Positions 23,031-32,302 of a stretch of DNA of 64,000 bases are shown here, one piece after another (positions within the stretch are counted from its first letter, which is position 1; each line of letters begins with the position of its first letter). The stretch spans positions 1-64,000 of the forward strand of contig VDMD01000021.1 in the NCBI GenBank assembly GCA_007026445.1, in the 5' to 3' direction. The notes under the pieces were generated by a model. It was given only the letters and a program-made list of their open reading frames with translations. It did no database searches and was not told the DNA's origin. The position numbers were made by a program, and so were the translations under genes. Origin of the DNA: Schizophyllum amplum. Taxonomy: Eukaryota; Basidiomycota; Agaricomycetes; Agaricales; Schizophyllaceae.

Positions 23031-24665
23031 CTAACTGCCATCCAAACACCCCACCAAAATATCGCCGAACTCGGGCCTCAACATGTCCGACACCGTGGGG
23101 GCGTGCGTCAGCGAGAGCTGGTACGCCTCAAGGATCAGCACGTCTGTCAACGGCACGTAGTGCGCGGCGAGGACGCGGATGATGTTGCAGACGCGCGAGA
23201 TGGATGCGCGGGTGATTTCGTCGATGACCTGGGGAATAAAGCATGTCAGCGCAGAGTCGCACCCTCGTGACAAGACTCGCAGTAAAACCCATCCAGCCTA
23301 GATAAATCCCCTCGCACGAACACCGGACGTCGTCTGATACACAGAGAATAAAGCACGCACATCATTCTGATTCGAATACACCGCCTCGGCATCGAACCCC
23401 TCCTCCCCGACCTGCTGGCTCGCCGCGACGTGCTTGTTGGCCCAGATGTATCCGTTCAGCCCGAGAATGAGGTCCACGTCACAGGGAAGGGTGATAAAGT
23501 GCGATTTGAGCCGGCGCACGAGAATGGGCGGCACAGTGACGAGCTGGCCGTTGCGGAGCTAGGGGGGTTGTATGTGTCAGAATGGGTAAATGTGTTGGGT
23601 ACGGCGGTGGGGTAGGTGGATTCCATGTGGCGGAATACTCAATGAGGATGGACAGAACAACAGTCTCGACGCACTTTTCCATACCGGAGGGATCGCGTAT
23701 GCAAACTCATCGACCCATCGCCCATGAGGGCCTGCACTTCCGCGACGAGCAAGTCGCCCTCTTCGAAGAATGTACGCATTTGTAGTTCGTCGGATTCGAG
23801 TTTTCGGCGCTGGGAATAGGTGTCAGTTTAATATCATGTTCAATGAAGCTGGCCGACAAGCCAGATGACCACAACAAAACACCCCAGCCGCTCACCTGCA
23901 CACCACCCGGCAAGTTCACCGAAGCCAGCATTAGCGCGGCATCCTGTCGCGAGTTTGCGTCCACTTTCCACCGCCGCGGCTGCACCTCAGTGACGCGCCC
24001 AACGACAAGATCGCCGACTTCCGGGTTGTATCTGGGGCGGAGTGTTACTGAGATTGAATATGATACGTCGAGCGTGTATAAGAGCTCGGGTAGATGGGTG
24101 TCTTGAGGTGGGGAGATATATATATACGAAGGAGGAAGATGGAATGGGAATGGATGCTTTTGGACAGATGTGGACTTGATAAAATTATTGGGGAGCACCT
24201 TCAACGCACCTTGTCCGCACGGGCCTAACAGTAACAAGTTTGTTTACGCGCTCGATCGCTCCTGCGACGGACGCGATGACCTGCTCCCCATCAACGTATG
24301 TTCCATGCCCTCTGTACAGATAAATAGCGCGCGTCAGGTTCCACATCACTCTCTCATATAACTCTGCACGCACCGCATGAACTCCTGCGTACTCGTCAAC
24401 GTCTCGCCCGGGTAAGTCAGCTTCGACCCGCCTGGCGCGTACAGCTCCTCCGCATCCAGATCCATCGCGTAGTCATCATCATCATCAGTTGCATGTTGCG
24501 TGTACGGGTCGGAGAAGTCATTGTCCGCGTCGTACACCTGGCCTTCGCCTGAAGAGAGCGGTCAGCTCAGTTGTTGGACAAGCAGGCCCATTCCTGCTCA
24601 CCATAGTTGGCACGATGGCGCGCGTCGTATTCAGGTGCACGACGGAAGCTGCTCACGGATATCAT
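23031..24665 (-). CDS. RRP4: RNA exosome cap subunit RRP4 (EXOSC2)
   Basis: This is one of the three S1/KH cap proteins of the 3'-5' RNA exosome. Minus-strand exons give [22 protein letters not shown] (start 24665), [26 protein letters not shown] and [20 protein letters not shown] (the conserved N-terminal domain). Next come [20 protein letters not shown] and [20 protein letters not shown] (S1 domain), [15 protein letters not shown] and [15 protein letters not shown], and [19 protein letters not shown] (KH-like GLNGYIW). The protein ends with [20 protein letters not shown] before a stop at 23031. Length and domain order match the family. The only odd feature is an acidic insert ([14 protein letters not shown]) near the N-terminus. 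Introns are 45-80 bases. Confidence 0.95.
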
Positions 24666-26563
24666 CTTATGTATGCGCGCGACCACTGAGCAGCGTAGTT
24701 GATGATCGAAGTTAAGAACAAAAGCTTCCAAGACGGGACAAGTGTGGCGCCAAACAATGACCTCGGCAGATGCCGAGTTAAGGGAACTTGGACTCGTTGA
24801 AGTTCCTTCCTTGCGCCCTCTCTGTTTGAGCCTCTATGAGACTTTCAGACCCTTCAGCAGCGCCATTATGACCACTGACTCGCTTGACCTCGCATGGCAT
24901 TGATTGGTATAGACGTTCAACGCATAGACTCGATATACAGTAAGTACCTAAGTTCAAAGCATCCTGAATAGCGCATTCCGACGGCCTTGGCTGTGTGATA
25001 TCCCCAAGGGACCTCCATTAAAGCTATTTAGAGGGTCCTGTCCCAGACACCAAGCAGCCCAAACATAGTCCTACGGCTAGAATCACTACGTTGACATGCC
25101 TGGGGTGACGGCCCTCTGCCACGCCCTACGCGGCAAGAGGAACGCACGGTCGGCTCTCATCGACAAGGCTTTGTGGGCGCCTATCCGATGGGGGTGGGAC
25201 GACTTGCCTGCTTCGGTCAGATTGACAGATCCGAAGCTCTGTCCTCAGAGGCGCCAGGTGCCAGGACACCGCTCCAATGGAGCTGCATCGAGATCAGTTG
25301 GTCAGTTCAATTGGCCATTTGAAAGGACGCAGTTGCGGAAGCGGCGGCACGCCGGATAGCAGTTGTTGGACGGAGCTTCGAGGTCGTCAAAATGTGACTC
25401 TGCTAGAGCGTGGCAAGTAGAATAAACATGAAGAGAGGAAGCCCGATACTTTACTCGCAGGCGCTTCCGTTCAAAAGTACAGGATATAAGGGCTCGACCG
25501 CGCCGTGACAGACCATCTCAAAGTTACAGCATGAATGCCATGGAAGCTGTTATCCCCGGTGGGGGTGTACTTCACGCCCAAAAAGGAACAATGACTGAAC
25601 ATAAGTCAAGCGAGTCACCCGCGTGGATACCGTGGCAAGAGGTAAACGAAGCTGCAACGCTGGCCAAGGGCCACCAAAGAGGGTCGGCATCACAACAGGA
25701 GCTATACATGTAAAATAACTGTTCAGCGTCTCATGCAGATGCTGTATACCGTGAGTCAAGAGATAGGCGCTTGTCGAGGTTCAGGCTCATCTGACAGAAT
25801 CAGCTCGAAGCAGGATGCAGATGGCGAATGCGCAGGCTGTGGTACGCGAAGGCGGGCCGGCGGAGTCAGCTATTACCGACGATGACCAGCGTGAGACTGC
25901 CGAGGGCCTTGCCATGGGAGAAGGACCGAAGTAATCGACACGACGCACCGCCGTGCCGCTTTTCTTCATAAGCCACACAAAGCAGGGCCCTCCAGCGATG
26001 GGGAAAGTGCCCGACATGAATGCGGGAGCGTGGAAGGAAGCACACGAAAGCTGATCCGTCAGACCACATGCCATCGCCGGGGTCCTGCGAGGCCAGTGCG
26101 CTCCGCTTTGGGCGACCATCCAAAGGCGCGGCGGACATCACAGCTCTGTTGACTGCGAGAACATCAGGAAGAGGTGAGTCACATCCATCGCGGGAGCGTA
26201 GCACATGCTGTTAGAGTCTGTCGATGGTGACTCGACGTCCTGTAGTGGCACTTGCGGACGAAAAATCAGCATGCACATCGACATGCAAGCGCATTGTCCG
26301 CAGAGGGTCGCCCCCCGATCACGAGAAGGGGCCAGTGGCAACGCGAAGGCCATTGGGCCACTTCCTGGCGGTCAAGGCATCAGTACAACTTTCCTGACGA
26401 GGAACAAAGACGTTACCTGTTATAGAACTATATATTCACGCCTTGCTCAGGGTTCATGACAAGCGCCCTCCCTCCTGGCGCCTAGATATAAAAGCGCGAG
26501 AACCAGACTATCGAGGCAGCGCCTCCTGCAAATCTCTGCCAGACACCCGGCCTACACGCAGTT
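24666..26563. other. Gene-poor spacer of 1.9 kb
   Basis: Only short frames without domain similarity are present. The right end includes the Clp1-like promoter with a TATA box. A small hairpin (CTCGGC-AGAT-GCCGAG) occurs near 24760, too short to interpret. No repeats or RNA genes were recognised. Confidence 0.45.
26487..26494 (+). promoter_or_regulatory. TATA box of the Clp1-like gene
   Basis: A perfect TATAAAAG lies 70 bases upstream of the ATG at 26564. Confidence 0.6.
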
Positions 26564-27425
26564 ATGCACCACACCTCCTCACACCCTTCGACGCTTCCGA
26601 GCGCCAATCTCCCCCGCACCCTGCAGCGACCGCAGTTCGTCGAGGTCCCAGCCCGCAACATCGCCGCCGTTGCGCCCGACCTCGCCGGCGTGCCTAACGA
26701 GTATGTCAGAAGCCAGCTCTTGTCCACAGCTCGCCGGTACGCACCTTCCTTCGTGACACAGCCGCCCTCGCTAATCGCGCTGCAGGATGATGACCGGCGC
26801 TGCTGCGCTGACGATCCCCTCGACGATACGCCAGAGCCACCTTCCCGCGCACCTCAACGTCGGCTGTCGCCACACAGCCGGCGCAGCATACCCCACGCAC
26901 CTCCTGGCCGTCGGCCCCAGCAGACCCACCTCCGCAGACCAGACCCTAGCGCTCGTGCCCACTCACGCGCTCGTCCTCGCCGCGCATTGCGCGCGCGCGC
27001 CGCCGTTGGACGCCTCCGCACCCCACCCGAGTGGCAGTATGCTCCCCTTACGCGTCGTGCGCATGACGCTCCCGTCGCCCGCGGCCTTCAGCATCATACA
27101 TACCTATATGTATAACCACAGATCGGACGCGGTCGTGCAGGCACTGTTCCCATCTTTGCCAGAAAATGTGGCGCGCCAGTTTAGGACGCGCGAGGCTGTA
27201 CTCGGCGCTCTTGCATCCGGGCAGACGAAGCACCAGCTCGCAGCGCACCTCGCGCACGTCGAGTCGAGCAATCTCTCGCGCCTATCAGCATGCGCCGCAC
27301 ATGTGAAGGACGTGTGGCAGGATATGGTGTCGCTGGGCATGTGCGACCCGCAGCTGTGGGACACTATCGACCTGTGCTGGGAGATCGTCCTCGCTTCGCT
27401 GAATCTGGCCGCCACACGACGTTGA
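26564..27425 (+). CDS. Clp1-like protein (clampless/sexual development family)
   Basis: Two exons (26564-26736 and 26786-27425) join in frame across a 49-base intron, restoring LLSTARRMMTGAAALTIP. Recognisable family features are EVPARNIAAVAPDLAGVPNEYVRSQL in exon 1, and THLLAVGPS, VPTHALVLAAHCARAPPL, LPLRVVRMTLPSPAAFSIIH, YMYNHRSDAVVQALFP, HVKDVWQDMVSLGMCD and LWDTIDLCWEIVL in exon 2. This pattern is that of basidiomycete Clp1-type proteins. The founding member in Coprinopsis acts downstream of the A mating-type genes in clamp-cell formation, and its Ustilago counterpart acts in sexual development. Agaricomycetes usually have several Clp1-like paralogues, so a role in clamp formation is not assured here. 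A strong TATA box precedes the gene. Confidence 0.75.
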
Positions 27426-28133
27426 AGAATGGGGGAGATCCTTAGGAAAGTGAAGATCGATATTGAAACGCGCCTATGTCGTGCGTTTGGCACGACTTTA
27501 AACGGTGTGTCTGTATTCCTCATGTATCGGATTATCGGGATAGTTCCTTGTACAATAGGGTTATAAGCCTGGCGTATCACGTATGACAAAATTCTAGCTC
27601 ACCACCTGGTTGTCGCCTGTACAGTGCGAACATACCCAGCGTAGAGGTCGACGTGGTGGGCGGGGCATATTTAAGCGAATACGTACGGTGGCAGACACCA
27701 TGCAGGGCGATTGCTGGCCTTCAGAATCAAGCAGAGTCCCCTCCTCGGTCTTCTGATCAAAATTCGTTAATTTTGCGACAGCAGTTCAGTGCCCGGAGAC
27801 GATAGTACCGCTCGTGTCCAACTCGTTGGAGTTTGAGGCGTGGTCAACGACTCGATATCGATGACCATGCAGGGAATCGACATGTGGGTGCCATTCTTGA
27901 CGGCTGACCTCTAGAATTTCGAGGGTACCGCCGTACGCCAAAGGCAGCATCAGGAATAAAGTAGAACCTCGCCGCGAGTTGGTCAATGTCAGCGTTGGTG
28001 GCAAAGACACAACCACTTTATTCGCGATCACGTTCATCGGACCGATCCTCCGAACCGTGACACCACCTGGCGCCAACCGCGGACACGATTCTTTGAAGTA
28101 AGTAGAACTTCAACGTTAACTCGAACGTGTACT
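27426..28133. other. Intergenic, no gene seen
   Basis: A 96-residue minus-strand frame at 27786-28076 has no recognisable features and sits in the promoter region of the EBP-type gene; I treat it as chance. Otherwise this is flank. Confidence 0.35.
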
Positions 28134-29225
28134 ATGGCTGTCCTGGAAACCACCGAGCCCAAGTCCATCTTCACGCTTGTCTCTCTCTTTTCCCTCCTTG
28201 GTGTTCTTGGCATCAGCACGGTTGCCTATGGCGCTTCACGCGCGTACCTCCCCAAGCGGGCGACTCGGACGGAGCGCGCGACGTTCATCTGGCTGGTGCG
28301 TGGTATAATGGCTGGTGAAGGACATGCCGCTCTCATAGAGGGCTCTTAACGCCCTAATACCCGCTCAAAGCTTGTTGATCATGTAACTAACACGAACCCA
28401 TCCAGGCCTTTGACGCGCTCATCCACTTCTTCTACGAGGGCTCATGGCTCTGGCTTTCCATGTTCGGCCGCCAGGTAAACACTAGCACCGGTCCTCTTGC
28501 TGAAATGTGTACGTGCTACGCAGCTGTACACCTCGCTTCTTGACTGACCCACTCAACTCATTAGGGAAAGAGTGCGTACCTCCCTCCCTCACTCTGTCCC
28601 TCCCTCACTCTGTCCCTCCCTCACTCTGTCCCTCCCTCACTCTGTCCCTCCCTCATTCCCCACTGCCCTGCGATTCCCTCCCCCCACAAACCACCATGGA
28701 CTCTTATTCTTTGTCCCTCAGGTATACTCTCGCCGACGCCCGCTGGGGCACCGCCGACCCCACTGTCGTATCCCTCGAGCTTCTCACCGTCCTCGGCGCC
28801 GGCCCCCTCGCAGTCTACATCCTCAGCCAACTCGCCCGCGGCGACCCCGCGCGGCACTACTGGATTGTCGTCATCTGCACCGGCGAGCTGTACGGCGGCT
28901 GGATGACGTTCTGCCCAGAGTGGCTGACAGGAAGCCCGAGCTTGGACACATCGAATCCGCTGTATCTTTGGGTGTACCTGTTTGTGCGTCCTCTTTTGCT
29001 TTTTGGATGAGCATGGAACTGCGAGGCTGACTATTTTTCTCTCTTCGTTGTTCGCAGTTCATGAACACTATGTACGTTCTCTCGCTTGTCTTGGATGGAT
29101 TCGCAGCTGATGGTCGCACGCGCAGATGGGTCGTCGTTCCTTTATGGCTGATGTACGACTCCTACGGCCACATCGCCAAGTCCTTGCGTGCTCAGCAAGC
29201 GTTGGCCACGCTAAAACAGCAGTAG
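28134..29225 (+). CDS. EBP-type sterol delta8-delta7 isomerase (EXPERA domain)
   Basis: This is an ER membrane protein with four or five hydrophobic segments: MAVLETTEPKSIFTLVSLFS..., then FDALIHFFYEGSWLWLSMFG, YTLADARWGTADPTVVSLEL, YWIVVICTGELYGGWMTF and YLFFMNTIWVVVPLWLMYDS. The conserved HFFYEGSW (His and Glu), WKEYTLADARW and FMNTIW blocks are those of emopamil-binding protein, which shifts the sterol B-ring double bond from delta8 to delta7. The WKE codons are spread over a junction that includes a 7-base exon (28565-28571). All six exons then join in frame and the stop is at 29223-29225. The intron after the tiny exon carries a 16-base tandem repeat. Fungi usually use unrelated ERG2 for this step, so the exact substrate is an inference. 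Confidence 0.88.
28565..28571 (+). other. 7-base microexon (GGAAAGA) of the EBP-type gene
   Basis: It is flanked by ...CTCATTAG and GTGCGTAC. Together with the preceding T and the following G it encodes W-K-E of the conserved WKEY motif, so skipping it would shift the frame. Confidence 0.8.
28581..28655 (+). repeat. 16-base tandem repeat in an intron
   Basis: Four exact copies of TCCCTCCCTCACTCTG (28581-28644) plus a partial fifth lie inside the EBP-type intron, directly after the microexon. The tract is pyrimidine-rich on the coding strand. Confidence 0.95.
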
Positions 29226-29770
29226 ACTATTCTCTGCACCCACCTCGACGGAAGAGAGTCCGCCCAATGCTCTGTTACTCACGGCCTACGCGCATTCGGT
29301 AGCACATCTTCATCTGGTAGCACATCTAGCATCATCTGCTCCGCACATATCGATAGTCCGTACTACTACGAAATACAATCTTGTATATTACCATGGTATG
29401 GAAGATAGGTCCAAAAAGAACGGGGCTCGGAGCTCGAAGAGCGACAGGGCATAGTGAGTGTGAGTATGGGAGTAAGGATGGAGGTAAGGAATGCAGTAGT
29501 CCGCGTGCAGGCTCTGTCCGTGTACTGCAGGCAAAGTCTGGGTGAAAAAAGTCCGTGTGATACATACGGTCACATTATCGCCAGAGAGGCGGGAATATAA
29601 AGCCAGGGCGAAGAAGAGAGTCTGGAGCAATCGTGGTCGTACATAAGACTCAGAGTCCGGCATCAAGAGAATGCGTGTCGTGGAAGGATCGGGGCGGAAT
29701 GTGCGAGAAGAAAGTCTATGCGAGAAGAAAGTCTGAGCGAGAAGCGGACGAGCGGCAACGGTGATGGCCA
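29226..29770. other. Spacer between convergent genes, no gene seen
   Basis: This is the 3' flank of the EBP-type gene and of the first Kre9/Knh1-like gene. The long minus frame at 29388-29771 continues past that gene's stop and shows no domain. Confidence 0.4.
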
Positions 29771-30389
29771 CTACTCTTCGTACGCTGTGTCAGCCTCGGG
29801 GTCAATCTGGGCGTCGACCTGGGCGTCGTCGTAGGTGCTGAAGATGCGGAACGTGGGCGAGATATTGCCGGAGTCGCCAAGAACTGCGTGACGTTTGACT
29901 AGGCATATATGGCGAACGAAAGCCACTCACGAGCAACAACGTAGTCCCAGCGCTCCTCCACTTCAGGAACCTCGAAGTACACGATACCGTCGGCCAGCGA
30001 GAAGCCCCCAGCGAGAGGGTGGGCTGCGACAGCGATGTCAATGGTCAATTCGAACAGTAGTCGCCAAAAGCTCGAAACGTACTCGTGTTGAGATGCTCGC
30101 TGCGCTCGTCCGGGTGCCCGAGGAGGATGGCGCCCTCCATATTGGTGACATCGGGCGGCATGTCGGACGTATCTACATCAGGCAGGGCGGTTAGCGAAAT
30201 CGCCTAGAGAATCGCGTCGTTTTGACACGCACCCCAGGTCACGTTGACAGTCGTGCCCACCACCCACTCTACCGCCTGAGTGGGGTAGGTGATCTCGGGA
30301 CGCCAGACGACGAGCTCGTGCGGCTTGCTGATTGGCATGGCACGCGCGGCGGCGGCGGCGAAGGCAAGGACGAAGAGCGCGGGCAGCAT
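29771..30389 (-). CDS. Secreted Kre9/Knh1-like protein (copy 1, no GPI tail)
   Basis: A signal peptide (MLPALFVLAFAAAAARAMP, start 30389) is followed by one Kre9/Knh1-type beta-sandwich domain: VVWRPEITYPTQAVEW and VGTTVNVTW|DTSDMPPDVTN. Next comes GAILLGHP, then HPLAGGFSLADGIVYFEVPE, VEERWDYVV and LGDSGNISPTFRI. Three introns fall at the same places as in the other copies of this family in the window. Related fungal proteins act at the cell surface in beta-1,6-glucan assembly, and Agaricomycetes have many of uncertain role. The protein ends shortly after the domain (EADTAYEE, stop at 29771) without a Ser/Thr region or GPI signal, so it should be freely secreted. A TATA-like box lies 136 bases upstream. 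Confidence 0.8.
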
Positions 30390-30926
30390 TTTTGTGCGGG
30401 ACGTGTTTATCCGAAAAGCCAAGAAAGAGCGTGGCGAGAGAGAAGAATCGACAGTGGCACAGAGAGAAAGAGAGGGAGAGGAGGGAGAGAAAGAGACTGA
30501 GCTGACCAGTGGGCGGGTTTTAGGCTTTATACTCGCAGGGACGGATGGCGGGTAGCGTAGCTGACAGCTCCGCTTCTTCAACGCGGGTGTAAATGAGGCA
30601 ACGTGGGCAGAAATAAGGCCCCTTTGTGGTTGTCACTTCCGCGGCTATACGTCCTTGAGGGGCTGGAGGGCATGCTGAGGTGCACCGGAAAGCAGGTGCC
30701 GGGTGGGGTAGAAGGATTTAGAGGATCATCGTTGACAAAGAGCGGGATGTCCGTGCAGGTTGCGTGCAGGTATGGGCAGTCGTTTACCATATTCGTTGAA
30801 TGAAACTGAGGAGTACATTGCATTGTAGATTGTGATACTGAAAGCAGTTCAGTCTGAGCGATAGAGCGCGATCGGTACAGGATGTTAGTACAGCATACAC
30901 GCAAGTGTGGGCCTGTGAGAGATCTA
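30390..30926. other. Promoter of copy 1 and 3' flank of copy 2
   Basis: Besides the TATA-like box it contains a purine-rich tract at 30410-30500. No gene was recognised. Confidence 0.4.
30525..30531 (-). promoter_or_regulatory. TATA box of Kre9/Knh1-like copy 1
   Basis: The minus strand reads GAGTATAAAGCC, 136 bases upstream of the ATG at 30389. Confidence 0.45.
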
Positions 30927-31538
30927 TTATTCATGTGTGATCGTAAAGGGCGGGCTACGGTTTCCGGAGTCGCCGAATACTGGAAGGCAAATCAGAGGAC
31001 TGCTAACCAGAGAAAGGGGAGAAGGTACTCACGAACGACGATGTAGTTGTCTGCAGGGTCCACCTTCGGTACAATTATGGTGACATTTTTGTCGGTGATG
31101 GGGAACCCTTCCGCAAGCGCAATGTCTGGCGCTCAGTCAGTCTATAGTGATATGGCGAACTCAAACCACGACGAACCTGTGTATAGGTGTTCCTGATCGC
31201 CGTTGAGCTTTCCAAGAACGAGCTTGCCCGTAGGGTTGGTGACGTGCTCGGGAATGTCGTCAATGGACCTATGGAGGAATATCAGTCATGCCTAGTATGT
31301 GGCGACGACGATGACAGGGAACGTACCATGTCACGGTCTGCTCGGAGGCAATGAGCCAAATATCACCCTCCGTCGGGGATTCGATTGGGGGAACGAACAC
31401 GTCCCGGGGAGAGAGGTGTGGCTGTTTGCAGGGCAAGCACATTGCACTGCAGAAGGGAAGGAGGGATATGAGGAGGAGGGGAGCGATCATGAACAGACGA
31501 TGACAGCAAATGCTGGGAGAGAGCGTCGAGGAAGGCAT
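30927..31538 (-). CDS. Secreted Kre9/Knh1-like protein (copy 2, no GPI tail)
   Basis: It starts at 31538 (MPSSTLSPSICCHRLF) with a hydrophobic signal segment (MIAPLLLISLLPFCSA). The domain reads VFVPPIESPTEGDIWLIASE, then QTVTW, DIPEHVTNPTGKLVLGK, LAEGFPITDKNVTIIVPKVD, PADNYIVV and FGDSGNRSPPFTITHE, with a stop at 30927. Intron positions match copy 1, and the two lie head-to-tail 0.5 kb apart, so a tandem duplication is likely, although sequence identity is low. There is no GPI tail. A TATA-like box lies 80 bases upstream. Confidence 0.78.
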
Positions 31539-32302
31539 TTTGTGTATGCAGAAGCGAAAGGCCAAGTGCAGACAGGGTAAAACAGGGCCTCTGCCATGCG
31601 AAGGTCAACGAAAGTCCTTTATAACGCCCTGGGAAGGGAAGAAGAGACATGGCATTCCGAGATTCTCAGATAGCCTCGGCTCGAAAGATTAGACAGAGGT
31701 TCAGGAGAAGGCGGAACGTCGAGGACAAACACGAGGAACGCCTGCGCATTCAGCGTGAGAAACGAGACAGAAGCGAGAGCTGTCGGCGTGCTATTGACGA
31801 CTTCGGTGAGACACGATCCAGAACCAGGCAGAAAGGGCACATTAGTTGAGCCAGCGCGCCTGTCAAACTTTTGTCCATTTCGGTGGCGAATGAGGATGGT
31901 CAGGGAACGGGCTCCAGAACGTCATGAACGTCTGTAAAGAGACGGATTCGGAAGAGTCGGACCGAAAGCGTGTTGCGCACGTGCGCAGCAGCACGCCTCG
32001 GCATCCACACGTGATAAACGCGAACCATGCATTTCCAATTCATTGTTTTGTTGTTGACTTCTTGTCCTCGACGCCCACACAAGGCCTTCGCGCGGCACTG
32101 AGTTCTCGCTCCATTCCCATGGTATCACACAAGCGAAACCTCGTGCCGCACATATTCTGCTCTTGACTTCCCACTCTCCCAAGCCTTAGCTCTCGCCGCA
32201 CTACACTAGTCGTAATCAAGTGCGTGGCCATCTTTCTGCGCTTGATGCTAGTCTCTGACCACCTTGCAGTAATCGGATACGTTATACGTGGCCTTGTGCA
32301 CG
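31539..32302. other. Divergent intergenic region, no gene seen
   Basis: This lies between Kre9/Knh1-like copy 2 and the second RIF1-like gene. It contains short frames without domains and the presumed promoters of both. Confidence 0.4.
31617..31624 (-). promoter_or_regulatory. TATA-like box of Kre9/Knh1-like copy 2
   Basis: The minus strand reads CGTTATAAAGG, 80 bases upstream of the ATG at 31538. Confidence 0.45.

Noticed and set aside
3881..24665. An RNA-decay cluster made of CAF1, Argonaute and RRP4
   Set aside because: The genes are separated by unrelated ones, have their own promoters and are housekeeping genes elsewhere; clustering by chance is the simpler explanation.
27786..28076. 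96-residue minus-strand frame upstream of the sterol isomerase gene
   Set aside because: It overlaps the presumed promoter, has no domain, and its size is within chance expectation.
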